Virus record (IMG/VR): IMGVR_UViG_3300032291_000988
Coordinates: 1 to 30,170 of that record
Reading direction: 5' to 3' (one strand)
Length of the DNA: 30,170 nucleotides
Source: a virus
Of the stretch, positions 15,163-25,200 are shown piece by piece. The notes under the pieces were generated by a model. The model saw nothing but the letters and a program-made list of their open reading frames with translations, ran no database searches and was not told the DNA's origin. The translations under genes were made by a program, and so were the position numbers. How positions within the stretch are numbered: the first letter of the stretch is position 1; every line of letters starts with the position of its first letter.

Positions 15163-16047
15163 ATGGAAATTTTAAATTATAATAGTGGTTCACTAAGTGC
15201 ATCCGTTACAGGCTTAACTGCAAGCACAAACTACTTAATAGAATTAAATGATTTAATTACTGGCAATGAATATTCAGCATCGGCAACATCTAATGTATCT
15301 GGAACTGTAGTCTTTACAATGCCTTCAAACTTTAAAGAATACACAGCAAAACTTGCTGCGTCTGTTAAAAAAATATCAAATGATGATTTAGTAAAAATAT
15401 TTAATATAGATATTGTAAGACCTTATACTAACATATCTGCAATAGTAACAGCACTTAAAGTTACAAATACCCAGGCCACTGAATATGAAAGACTTGCAAG
15501 ATATATCATAGATTCACATACTGGCGGGTTTGAATATATGCGTAAAAAGAAAGAATTTATTGGAGATAACTCAGATCAACTTTTGATAGATGAACCAATT
15601 ACTGGAAAGATTTATAGTATTTTAGAAAACAATGAGGTAATGTTTGAACGTGATAATGATTTAAATAATAATGATCAAGAGTTTGTTTACAAAAGACAAC
15701 TAAGTGCAATAGTTCAAAACCTACCAAATGGCAATAATAGAGTAAACTATACTAGGGTTTGGAGAGATAGATATCTTGATTTAGAATTTTATGATGGATA
15801 TGAATACCTAGTAGATGCAGATTTTGGATGGAAGGTTATTCCTCAAGATATTCAAGATGCAGCAGACATGCTTATCCAAGACATTGCAACAGATAATCTT
15901 AAGTATGTTAATAGATATATTGAATCATTTGATAATGATGATTTTAAAATTAAATTTGCTAAAAACTGGACAGCCAGCACAGGCAACCGTGTAGTAGATA
16001 GAATACTGGAAAAATATCAAAGACCCATTCGTGTCGGGATGTTCTAA
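15163..16047 (+). CDS. Head-tail adaptor (connector) protein with N-terminal Ig-like extension
   Basis: The C-terminal half has features of gp6/gp15-like head-tail adaptors, the helical ring that docks under the portal: FGWKVIPQDIQDAADMLIQDI, a tyrosine-containing helix (YVNRYIESF), a beta element (DDFKIKFAKNW) and a closing TGNRVVDRILEKYQRP, a common end in this family. Residues 1-65 are different: a Ser/Thr-rich beta-strand stretch (SGSLSASVTGLTASTNYLIEL ... TVVFTMPSNF), which looks like an immunoglobulin or fibronectin-type sandwich added at the N-terminus. Position directly after the capsid gene and before the stopper fits the adaptor role. GAGGTG precedes the ATG. The adaptor call is moderate to good; the Ig-like call is by eye. 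Confidence 0.7.
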   Translation: MEILNYNSGSLSASVTGLTASTNYLIELNDLITGNEYSASATSNVSGTVVFTMPSNFKEYTAKLAASVKKISNDDLVKIFNIDIVRPYTNISAIVTALKVTNTQATEYERLARYIIDSHTGGFEYMRKKKEFIGDNSDQLLIDEPITGKIYSILENNEVMFERDNDLNNNDQEFVYKRQLSAIVQNLPNGNNRVNYTRVWRDRYLDLEFYDGYEYLVDADFGWKVIPQDIQDAADMLIQDIATDNLKYVNRYIESFDNDDFKIKFAKNWTASTGNRVVDRILEKYQRPIRVGMF

Positions 16048-16500
16048 ATGTTTAGTGCTTCTGGATTAACAGATATTTACTACCCTATGTCTGCTGAATT
16101 GTATTATGCAGAAAGTAAACAAGATGAATTAGGTGTTATACAAAAAACCTGGGTATTGGATAGAACAATCAAATGTTCAATTATATCCTCTATGTCAGAT
16201 AAGACTCTTACTGGAGAATTAAAGAATAGTGGACCTATGTTTCAATATAACTCAGATGTTCTTTTAAGAACTAATGAAGATGTTCAAAAGAAAAAGAATG
16301 GCAGCATATTCTCAATAACTGAAATTTTGTTAACAAATGTAAAAGACCCTGCTGGCAAAATAGTTTGGTTAGAAAAGAATCAAAAAGCAACTCAGTATGA
16401 ATTAAAAACTTTCGTACCATCATATAATGGATTTCATGAAGTAGAGTTTTATCGTGGATACCTTGCAAGATCAACCAGACAAAACGAGGTATTATACTAA
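16048..16500 (+). CDS. Putative head closure (stopper) protein
   Basis: The 150-residue product is mostly beta-strand in style: SAELYYAESKQDELGVIQKTW, TIKCSIISS, VLLRTNEDVQ and SIFSITEILLTNVKD. This suits the small beta-barrel stopper proteins that close the head below the adaptor. The ATG follows the adaptor stop directly, without a spacer, so translation is coupled, and the gene ends in TAATG shared with the next start. No distinctive motif allows a family assignment, so the role rests on gene order: adaptor, stopper, gp10-like, tail terminator, tail tube. The coding call itself is firm. Confidence 0.6.
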   Translation: MFSASGLTDIYYPMSAELYYAESKQDELGVIQKTWVLDRTIKCSIISSMSDKTLTGELKNSGPMFQYNSDVLLRTNEDVQKKKNGSIFSITEILLTNVKDPAGKIVWLEKNQKATQYELKTFVPSYNGFHEVEFYRGYLARSTRQNEVLY

Positions 16501-17201
16501 TGAGTTCTATAGCCGTAAAATTTGATACAGTTAAACTAACTAGAACAATAAATAATATTGTAAAATACTCAGATGGATTTTTAAGTGAAACAAAACAAAG
16601 TAAAAATAAGATAGCCTTGAAGATGGCTAATACAAGTGTTAATGCTTTTTATCAATACCTAGATGGTGTGGCTAGAATGCACCCTGAGATGCTTCATCAC
16701 ATATATGAATGGGGACAGGTTGGAAACCCATTTGCAAGACTTGTAGAACTTAATATCAAATCTGGTCAAGGCGGTACTGTTGTTAGTGCAAATTTTACTC
16801 AATCAAATACTAGTCCTAAAAGTGGTGGTGAGCCATTTTATAATAAGGCTGAGGTTATGGAAGATGGACAGTCAGTAACTATTCAAGAAAGAGATGCAGA
16901 AGTTTTGTTTTTTGAAATTGACGGTAAAGAGTTTTTTAGAAAGGGTCCTATCACTATTGAAAATCCTGGTGGAGAAGCAGTAAGAGGATCATTCGTAAGA
17001 ACATTCAATGAATTCTATACTTCATACTTTTCTCAAGTATACTTAAGATCTATAAAGTTTTATGAGCATTTTCAAAAACCTAAACCATATGCTAGAAACT
17101 TTTCAGCAGCAATTAGAAGTGGTAGTGCAAAAAACGCTGGTAAGGCTGCTGCTATTCAGTGGATAAACAGTGTTCCAGGAGATGATGAAATTGGCTTATA
17201 G
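16500..17201 (+). CDS. HK97 gp10-like neck or tail-completion protein
   Basis: The 233-residue product sits where siphoviruses carry the gp10-like gene. Its N-terminal half is helical (LTRTINNIVKYSDGFLSETKQSKNKIALKMANTS), then has beta segments with GKEFFRKGPITIENPGG and a long C-terminal helix (SFVRTFNEFYTSYFSQVYLRSIKFYEHF), an alpha-beta layout in keeping with tail-completion proteins. It ends in a basic, Ala/Ser-rich tail (RSGSAKNAGKAAAI). The start ATG overlaps the stop of the stopper gene by one base. No diagnostic motif was recognised, so the function is inferred from order and general shape. The next gene begins inside its last codons. Confidence 0.55.
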   Translation: MSSIAVKFDTVKLTRTINNIVKYSDGFLSETKQSKNKIALKMANTSVNAFYQYLDGVARMHPEMLHHIYEWGQVGNPFARLVELNIKSGQGGTVVSANFTQSNTSPKSGGEPFYNKAEVMEDGQSVTIQERDAEVLFFEIDGKEFFRKGPITIENPGGEAVRGSFVRTFNEFYTSYFSQVYLRSIKFYEHFQKPKPYARNFSAAIRSGSAKNAGKAAAIQWINSVPGDDEIGL

Positions 17202-17757
17202 TGCAGCAAGTGTGATGTTGTTCACACCAACAGCAAACATATTAAAATATGCATTTGATGAGATTATTCAACTGCCAGAGTTTGATTATTTAAATAAGAT
17301 AATTGATCAAGAAGGAAATAAACTTAGCCCCATTGTTCCATTAACAATTATTAATTCTGGTGCAGATGCTTTACCATTTAATACACTCACAAACCCACAA
17401 CAGGTATCTATTGTTCATGATGAATTTATTAAACAAAGAAGTGGACAATACAAATATTTTTATCCAATTAAAGGTGTTCAGTCTAGAGTAAAGTTAAGTC
17501 ATGGAAACCTTGCAGACCTTATGGCTTTGAAGTGGAAGTTTTTAGAAATTATAGATAGAGACGATGCAGCAGCAGAAGACATAAATGCCTGGATGCAAGA
17601 CACTTATGGCGGGGATCAAAAAATTTACTTCCATTGTGTAAATGCCTATGAAACTACATATATGGCAGATGCTACTAACTTAGATGACCAAAGAAATGTA
17701 TTTTCTGGAGATATTATAATTAAGGCTGACTATCATACAATATCAGACTACCGATAA
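17182..17757 (+). CDS. Putative tail terminator protein
   Basis: The start is uncertain. An in-frame GTG lies at 17170, ATGs at 17182 and 17185 directly follow AGGAG, and another ATG lies at 17215. I chose 17182 (191 residues), which overlaps the end of the preceding gene; the most conserved-looking part begins at the 17215 Met (MLFTPTANILKYAFDEIIQ). The protein has ADALPFNTLTNPQQVSIVHDEF, then GVQSRVKLSHGNLADLMALKWKFLEI and a C-terminal strand region (FSGDIIIKADYHTISDY), an alpha-beta mix in agreement with tail terminators, which cap the tail tube and set its end. The placement just before the tail tube supports this. No signature motif is recognised. Confidence 0.5.
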   Translation: MMKLAYSAASVMLFTPTANILKYAFDEIIQLPEFDYLNKIIDQEGNKLSPIVPLTIINSGADALPFNTLTNPQQVSIVHDEFIKQRSGQYKYFYPIKGVQSRVKLSHGNLADLMALKWKFLEIIDRDDAAAEDINAWMQDTYGGDQKIYFHCVNAYETTYMADATNLDDQRNVFSGDIIIKADYHTISDYR

Positions 17758-17765
17758 ACAAGACT

Positions 17766-17771
17766 TATAAT
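17766..17771 (+). promoter_or_regulatory. Possible -10 box before the tail tube gene
   Basis: TATAAT lies just past the previous stop codon, within the 66-base gap before the ATG at 17824. No clear -35 is seen. If used, the leader would be about 45 bases and would contain the strong GGAGGA site. Confidence 0.3.
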
Positions 17772-17823
17772 TGTATTGAGGAACGCCCCCACTATCAAAA
17801 AAATCATAGAGGAGGAAACAAAT

Positions 17824-18471
17824 ATGGCATATAATCGTGGTAATTCTAAGCAAATTATCGTAGGTGCAGCAGCATTATTCGTTGCAGACGATTCTCTAGA
17901 ATACTTTGATTCCGTAGGACAATACAGATTTTCATCTGCATCAACTACAGGAGTCCCAGCATTCTCAGCAGGAATCGACTTCAAAACAACAATGAGTGCA
18001 TGTACAGCATTTACAAACGTAGGCTACACAATGAATGGTTTGGAATTACAATTCCAACCAGACTTTGGTGAAGTTCAAGTAGACCAATTGCTAGACGTTG
18101 CACGTCTGTATAAGCAAGGTATGTCCGTAAGTTTAGTTACAGCATTCGCTGAAGCAACTTTGGACAACTTGATTACAGCAATCGCAGCGAAAGAAGCAGA
18201 TAAAACAACATCAGGATCAACCGAAACACTAGAACTAAAATCTGGTGACATCGGTGACGTTCCAGTTGAACGTGCTCTTGTTGCAGTAGGTCCAGGAACA
18301 GGTGACCCAAACGTTACTAAGGAACGCGTTTACGTTGCAAACCGTGCACTTTCAATCGAAAGTGTAACAGTATCAGCAAAACGTGACACACCTTCAATGT
18401 TTGAAGTAACTTTCCGCTTGCTTTCAGCATCTAACGGATCTTACGGAAAAATTGTTGACCGCACAGTCTAA
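17824..18471 (+). CDS. Major tail tube protein
   Basis: The ATG at 17824 is chosen because GGAGGA (17811-17816) lies seven bases upstream; the frame is open upstream to 17776 but has no good site there. The 215-residue product should polymerise into the tail tube. It is beta-rich and Ser/Thr/Ala/Val-rich, with SKQIIVGAAALFVADDSLEYF near the start, GYTMNGLELQFQPDFGEVQVDQLLDVARLY in the middle, and a closing SIESVTVSAKRDTPSMFEVTFRLL, the beta-hairpin ending typical of actinophage tube proteins. Its position before the frameshifted chaperone and tape measure genes is decisive. Eight of nine Arg codons are CGT/CGC, as in the capsid gene, a sign of very high expression. A terminator follows within about 25 bases. 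Confidence 0.88.
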   Translation: MAYNRGNSKQIIVGAAALFVADDSLEYFDSVGQYRFSSASTTGVPAFSAGIDFKTTMSACTAFTNVGYTMNGLELQFQPDFGEVQVDQLLDVARLYKQGMSVSLVTAFAEATLDNLITAIAAKEADKTTSGSTETLELKSGDIGDVPVERALVAVGPGTGDPNVTKERVYVANRALSIESVTVSAKRDTPSMFEVTFRLLSASNGSYGKIVDRTV

Positions 18472-18494
18472 ACAATAATTTCATAAACACTTAG

Positions 18495-18523
18495 CCCACT
18501 TCCCTATACAGGGGGTGGGTTTT
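18495..18523 (+). terminator. Rho-independent terminator after the tail tube gene
   Basis: CCCACTTCC (18495-18503) pairs with GGGGGTGGG (18511-18519) over nine base pairs including two G-U, around a seven-base loop, followed by TTTT. It lies 23 bases after the stop codon. Confidence 0.82.
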
Positions 18524-18533
18524 GTGCTATAAT
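18505..18533 (+). promoter_or_regulatory. Promoter overlapping the tail tube terminator, for the tail assembly genes
   Basis: TATACA (18505-18510, in the hairpin loop) and TATAAT (18528-18533) are separated by 17 bases, and TG stands one base before the -10 (TGCTATAAT), giving an extended -10 promoter. Transcription starting near 18540 keeps the AAGGAGG site at 18547. Confidence 0.55.
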
Positions 18534-18558
18534 TTTAATGAGTCTTAAGGAGGCTTGA

Positions 18559-18894
18559 ATGGCAACAAGTGTTTATGAACCAGTTGAAATTGAACTACAA
18601 AATGGAACAAAAATTACTATGGCTCCTTTAAAAATTACTCTATTAAGAGAATTTATGAAAGAGTTTCAAAAAATTTCCGATCCAAAAATTGCAGAAGATA
18701 ATATCAAATCTATGGATTTACTAGTAAGTTGTGCAGCAATTGCAATGAAGCAATATAATGTAGAACTATCTGATCCAGCAAAGTTTGAAGAAATTATTGA
18801 TCTTCCAACAGTTTATAAGATCATCGAAGTGGCGGCGGGTATTAAGTTGAACGACCCAAACGCACTAGCGGCGGCTCTAGTTGGGACGAACTAG
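18559..18894 (+). CDS. Tail assembly chaperone, unshifted product (gpG-like)
   Basis: AAGGAGG (18547-18553) precedes the ATG by five bases. The 111-residue alpha-helical product (LKITLLREFMKEFQKISD ... KSMDLLVSCAAIAMKQYN ... TVYKIIEVAAGIKL) fits tail assembly chaperones, which bind the tape measure so that tail tube protein can polymerise around it. It lies, as expected, between the tail tube and tape measure genes, and near its end it carries a slippery heptamer giving a longer product in the -1 frame. No enzymatic motif is expected. Position, size and the frameshift together make the assignment strong. Confidence 0.88.
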   Translation: MATSVYEPVEIELQNGTKITMAPLKITLLREFMKEFQKISDPKIAEDNIKSMDLLVSCAAIAMKQYNVELSDPAKFEEIIDLPTVYKIIEVAAGIKLNDPNALAAALVGTN

Positions 18895-19232
18895 ATCTAG
18901 CCGAGATAGAGTCTAAAGTATTTCTTCTAGGATTCTGGAAGAATTATAAAGATATGGAAGACTCTATATCAATGCCTGAGTTAGTAGCAATACTAAACGC
19001 AAAGAGCAAACAAGAACATGAAGATAGAAAGTTCTTTGCTGCTCTTCAAGGTGTAGATATGGATAAAGATAATTCGTCCGAAGGTCAAGAGGCTTGGGAA
19101 AGAATCAAAGCCAAAGCCTTTAGTGGTGGAAAGACCACTGACCCTAACGATATAGTATCTCTGCAAGGTGCTTCCGCAAGGAAGGCAGGATTCGGTATTG
19201 GTGAGGGATTAGACTACGAGGTGATTGATTAG
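18559..19232 (+). CDS. Tail assembly chaperone, -1 frameshift fusion (gpGT-like)
   Basis: A -1 slip on CCCAAAC (18855-18861) joins the first 101 codons to the second frame, which is open from 18846 to 19232; the product would have 224 residues. The second part reads SSWDELDLAEIESKVFLLGFWKNYKDM and then EDSISMPELVAILNAK, before an acidic-basic tail. The downstream ORF starting at the ATG at 18954 has no good ribosome binding site, and its frame extends back without a stop to the slippery region, so it is best read as the gpT part of the fusion and not as a separate gene. In lambda the fusion binds the tape measure while the short form binds tube protein, in an unequal ratio. The tape measure start overlaps its stop by one base. 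Confidence 0.85.
18855..18861 (+). promoter_or_regulatory. Programmed -1 frameshift slippery site CCCAAAC
   Basis: The heptamer fits X-XXY-YYZ in the zero frame (codons CCA AAC preceded by C), so both tRNAs can re-pair on CCC AAA. Downstream, CTAGTT (18877-18882) and AACTAG (18889-18894) form a hairpin that GGCT/AGCC can extend with a bulge, beginning about 11 bases after the heptamer, a possible stimulator. Confidence 0.82.
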
Positions 19233-22200
19233 TGGCTGAAGTTGTCAAGGGTATAGTTGATATTGAAATCAACACTGGCAATGCTGCAAAAGAATTAAAA
19301 GCATTACAACAACAAATTAATGCTTTCAATCTTGCAATTAACAAAGGTAACACTTTTCAAACTGCTGCTGCTGCAAAGTATTCATCTGAATTAAAAGATG
19401 TAATTAATGCAAGTAGATTCTTTACTGCTGAAACAGTAAAAATGCAAACTGCTGCAGGAGCACTTGACTCAACACTTAAAAAAGGTCAAGGAACTTTAGG
19501 TAGTTTCTTTAATGCAAAATTTAACCGTAATAGTGCTCTATTCGCTGAAACAATGGGTCTTGCTGCAGAACGTGCAAGAACCATGCAAACTCAGTTTATT
19601 GCCACCTCTGGGTCCGCTAAGGGCATGCAAGAGGCACTTGCTATCAGACCGCTTGCTGCGTTTAATTCTGAGATGTCTGTTGCCGTTCAAAGATCTCAAA
19701 TCCTTAGCACAATGTTTCGTCAAGGAACTACACAATTAATTAACTTTGGTAAAAACGTTCAATGGGCTGGTCGTCAACTTATGGTTGGCTTTACACTACC
19801 ACTAGTATCATTTGGAATGGTTGCTGGAAAAACATTTGCAGATTTAGAAAAACAAGCAGTATCATTTAAAAAAGTTTACGGAGACATCTTTACAACTCCA
19901 GCAGAATTACAAGGAAACCTAGATGCAGTAATGTCTTTAGGTAAAGAATATACTAAATATGGAATTGCAGTAAAAGATACAATTGGTTTGGCCGCTCAAG
20001 CAGCGGCTGCAGGTAGAAGAAATTCTGACTTAACAGATGCTGTTAGGGAAGCAACAAGATTATCAACACTTGGCCAGATGGAACAAAACGAAGCATTGAA
20101 GACAACCATTGCACTTCAAAGTGCTTTTAAATTGTCTGGAGAAGAACTTTCAAATGCAATTAACTTTTTAAACATTGTAGAAAACCAAACAGTAGTAAGT
20201 TTACAAGACTTGGCTTCAGCAATTCCTCGTGTAGCACCAGTAATTGTAGGTTTGGGTGGTGACGTAAAAGACCTATCAGTATTTCTTGCTGCTATGCAAG
20301 AAGGTGGTGTGTCAGCAGAACAAGGTGCTAACGCATTAAAGTCTGGTCTTGCATCTTTAATTAATCCTTCTAGAGCAGCAAAAGAAACTTTGGGTCAACT
20401 AGGAATTAACATGGAATATATTGTTAATCAAAATAGAGGCGACCTAATGGGTACAGTTACGGCATTCAGTAGAGCATTGTCAACACTAGATGATTTTACA
20501 AGACAGCAAGCATTAGAAAAAATATTTGGTAAGTATCAATATGCAAGACTTGGTGCATTATTTGATAATCTAACTCGTCAAGGATCACAAGCACAGCAGG
20601 TGATGGATGCAGCAGGTTTCTCTGTAGAGCAAATGGCAGCATCAGCAGATAAAGAATTAAAAACAATAGAAGAGTCTTTTGGGGTTCAATTAACTGCTGC
20701 TGTAGAAAGATTTAAACTATCTATAGCACCAATTGGTCAACTATTCATCCAACTAGCAATACCAGTTGTTAACTTTTTTACAAAAATAGTTGAAGGGTTT
20801 AATAATTTACCAGACTTTACTAAAAGATTTGCAGCATTAGCCACAATAATTACAGGACTTATTATTCCAGCAGGAACTATGTTCTTTGGTTTGCTTATGA
20901 ACTTAAGTGGAACACTTGCTAAATTAATGCAAGGTGTAGGAATATTTACTAAAGGAACACTTAAGGGTGGAATTCTTGGCGGTATTCAAGCCGTAAGCCA
21001 ATCAATGAAGTATATGTCACTTCAAGAATTAGATTCAGCACTTGCTGCTAAACAACTAGGTACAGCAACCATGTCAGTAAATGATGCACTACTTGCTCAA
21101 GTAAGTTCAGCACAAGGTGCTCGTCAAGCAATAAATGGACTAGCAGACACATATGGAATATTAATTACTAGAATGGCTGAGGCTGCATCAATTTCTAAAT
21201 TTACACTTGGTACACCAGGTGCAGCGATGCAAATGGCACAAACAAGAAACATTAAAGGTGGTTTCCCAAGAAAGAAATTTGCAAGCGGCGGAGTTGTGCC
21301 AGGAACTGGTAATGAAGATACAGTTCCAGCAATGCTTACACCAGGTGAATTTGTTGTAACTAAGAAGGCTACTAATTCAATTGGCACAAACTTTTTAAAG
21401 ATGTTGAATGGTGGAAAAGTTGGTGGGTATAATAATGGTGGATTTTTTAGTGATTATAGTAACATGCAAAATGAAAGTTCTGGTAGCACTAATAGATATT
21501 CAAAAATTATTGCAGGACAATATGATAGTCCAAATGTTCCATTTAGCCAACAACCATTTGAAATTGGAAATGCTCCATCACCATTATTAAATGAAATGTT
21601 AAAAGATTTAAATTTAAGCCACAATACATATACAAGATTTATATCTCCAATGCCTAGATTTAAACCATCAGTAGGTAGTCTTGCAAAAAGTTTAATTGGA
21701 AATAGCAAAGAATATGATTTTAATAATAGATTAAGAACAGGAACAGCAACAAGGGCAGAGGTTGGTGGATTCTTTTTAGGAAATAGAAGAATTCATGGTG
21801 GATCGTCAGCAATCGTTAGTCCTTTTAGATATCTTTTAGACGAGGCTGGAATTACAGATCCAGGTGTTGAAAAACAATTGGGTAGAACTGCTCATAAAAT
21901 ATTAATGCAAAAAGTAGCGGCTGGTCAAACAGTAAACGATAAAATGTTTTCTGAAATTTTTAATGACGCAATAAATAGAGTTGGGGCAAGTGTTCCAGAT
22001 AAACAAAAGTTAGGACTTGCTAGAGCCGCACTTGGTCAACAAACTGGTGAAGCAAGAGTTAGCGGAAGAGTTGCTGGATTATTAAAACTATTGCCAAATA
22101 AAATTAGAAAAATTCCTGGAATGAGAAGAAGTACATATGTGTATACAGGTAGTTCAGGAAGTATTAAGTTTAGTCCAGGTCAAACTAGATCATCTGGCGG

Positions 22201-25200
22201 TTCTGGATATCAAACAATGCCACAATATGAAGGCTATAACAAGGGACATGTACAAACATTTGCTAAGGGTGGATCTGTTCCATCATTATTGACACCAGGA
22301 GAATTTGTAGTAGGTAAAGAAGCGGCAGCAAAAAATAGACCATTCTTAGAAGCATTAAATGGCGGAATGGTAAATAAGTATGCAGTTGGTGGAGATGTTA
22401 TGCTTGGTCCACAAACAAAGCGTCAAGCAGCAATGACATCATTTAGGGGTGGACTTGGAACTGCAGGAACAGTTGCAGCAGGTGCATCAATTCCATTAAT
22501 GTTTGCTGGACAAATAATGGCAGAAAGTTCAAATCAATTTGCTGCATCAATAGGAAGTTTTGTAAACTCAATGACTCCAGCATTATTTGGATTACAACTT
22601 CTTGGACCACTTCTTCCTAAATTAGCAAATCCAATTGGTCTTGCAATTGGTGCTACAGCAGCACTTGCTTACGGAACATACAAAGTAGTAGCACAAATTA
22701 AAAAATTAGAAGACTCTGGTGCTGCATTAACTAGAGCAATGTATGGATCATCTAAAACAGTTGATCAAATGGCTGCAGCATTTGGAAGACAAACTTCAAC
22801 TCAGCAAGTTACATCTACATTAGCACAAAGAGTTGGTGGTGCAGTAGGTCAACCAGCAGCAGAGGCTGCTAATCAATTTGTTGGAACAGATGCAGGAAAA
22901 CAATTAATTGCAGATGTTGAATTGGTTAAGAAGGCTGGTGGAGACGCTGTTGCAGCATTAAAGAATCAATTAGCAAGAAGTGTTGTGTCTGGTGCTATTA
23001 CAGCAGAAGAAGCCAGGGGTGTAGCAATTGAAATTGGAAAAACTCTTAATGATCAACAATTAGCAGTAAATGTATCTGCTCAATTAACACAACTAATAGG
23101 ACAAAATGGTGAATTAATTAAGGGAAATGAAATAAACATTATTGGAAAAATAACTCCTACAGTAGATATGGCACAGGTAAATGCAATTACTGAACAAATG
23201 TTTGCTCAAAATACTTCTGGATTCTGGGGTGGTCTTGCAAAAATATTTACTGATGACGATGTAGCAAAAAATAAGATTGCTGTTAATTTAATTGCTGAAA
23301 GTACAATTCAAGCATTTAAAACATCAGAAGAGTCAGTTTCAAACTTTAAACTTGCAGTTTTAGATGGTTCTATGAGCCTTGATGAATATAATAGAAAAAC
23401 AAATGAATTAGGAAGAACAAGTCAACAAACAGCACAAGGTGGACTTGATGCAATTGCAAATAAACTTAAAACTACCAAAGGTGAATTAAATAATCTTGCA
23501 AATCAAAAAAGTGTAGTTGGCGGAAGGGGTGGCTCTGCACTTGTTCCAACTGGAACCGCTAAGTTACTAGAAGCAGAATTAAAGAAAACAAAAACAGCAG
23601 CACAATCAGCATTAAAGAATATGGGTCTTACAGACACTATGGTTGAGCAAATTAGCAAAGGTCTTTCTTCTGAAAACTTTGTAACTCAAATGGAACAATT
23701 TGGAATGCTTGCTGGTGGAGCATTGACTGATGAAATGGAAATTAAACTTGCAGCAATGCTTGGAAAAGGACAATATTATTTTGACAATTTATTAAATCCA
23801 GGAGGAAAGGGTGGAACACCAGGAGCAGATACTGGCGGAGGCTTTGGTGGAGATGGCACAGAAGGAGAAAAATCTGCACTTCAATTATTACTAGAGCGTA
23901 TTGCCTTGACAAAACAACAAACTGCCGCAGTATCTGGATTAGTTGCTAATGGATTAAATCCAGAAGCAGCCGCTACACTAACCGCTGAAGAAGCAACACA
24001 ACTTTATAATAAAGCCAAAAGAGATCAAAAGGATATTATTAAAACAATTAACGATGATTCAGTTAGACAAAGAGTGTTAACAGCAGCAGGACTAACTCAA
24101 GATCAAAAATCAATTAATTTAAATAATCTTAAAATTCAAGGTATGAATTTAGAAATTGCTCAAAATCAAAAACAAATTGATCAAGTTGCTAGATTAAATG
24201 AATTAGATACTAGACAAGTTTCTATTAGACAAAAAGCATTAGACATATTAGGAAAGAAAGAAAAATCAGTAAATGATTTATATAACAATAGAACAAAGGC
24301 TTTAGATGCAGTTGCTCAAGCAAATGAGAGAGCAAATCAACAACAAAGAAATTCTATTGCACTTGCTAGTGCTTTAACTAGTGGAGACTTTGGTGCTGCT
24401 GCTTCAGCCGCTGCACAGATGACATCTGATTCAGCATCAAATCAAATACAAGATGCAAAGACAGCATTGGAAACACAACGTCAAGCAGAAATTAGTGCAC
24501 TTACTACAGACATTAATGGTAAATTAATGACCAGGGCAGAAATAGAAGCACAAATAGATACATACAATGAAAATATTTATCAAAGAACACAAAGCACACT
24601 TCAATACGAAGATACTATCTATACTATTAAATCTAATATAGCAACACTTGAAAGAGAAAACGATTTAATTCAACAAAAAGTTGCAATAGAACAAGTAAAA
24701 ATAGAAGCATCTATGGCTAACCAAGAAAAATACTCTAAGAGTATTAGAGATTATTATAAAGAAGTTCTTACAATTATGAGTAATTTCCCTAAAGGATCTC
24801 CGATACCAGGTCGTAAATATGGTGGATCAATTCAAAAACTTATGTATGGAGGACTACCTAAAGGATCTACACAGAGCCCTCCTTCTCTTAAATTTGCCAA
24901 TGGCAACATAGTTCCAGGAACTGGCATGACAGATAAAGTCCCAGCATTACTAACACCAGGAGAATTTGTTGTTAGAAAATCTGTAGCAGAAGCAAATATG
25001 CCATTATTAAAATCACTAAACAGCAACGTCTTTGGTGCGGGAATGAGCCTTGGATCTTCAAACATATCTCCAATTGATGCTACAACATCTGTTTCAAATG
25101 TATCCGCACCAGTGTATAATTATAATGTAAACGTTAATGTTGCAGATACAAATGCATCTCCAAATGAAATTGCAGATGTAGTAATGAATAAAATTAGAAT

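Noticed and set aside
17776-17823. Upstream in-frame extension of the tail tube gene
   Set aside because: The extension has no good start site and GGAGGA stands seven bases before the ATG at 17824, which also gives the expected N-terminus.
18954-19232. Separate gene starting at the ATG at 18954
   Set aside because: No good ribosome binding site, and its frame is open back through the slippery region; it is better read as the -1 frameshift part of the chaperone.
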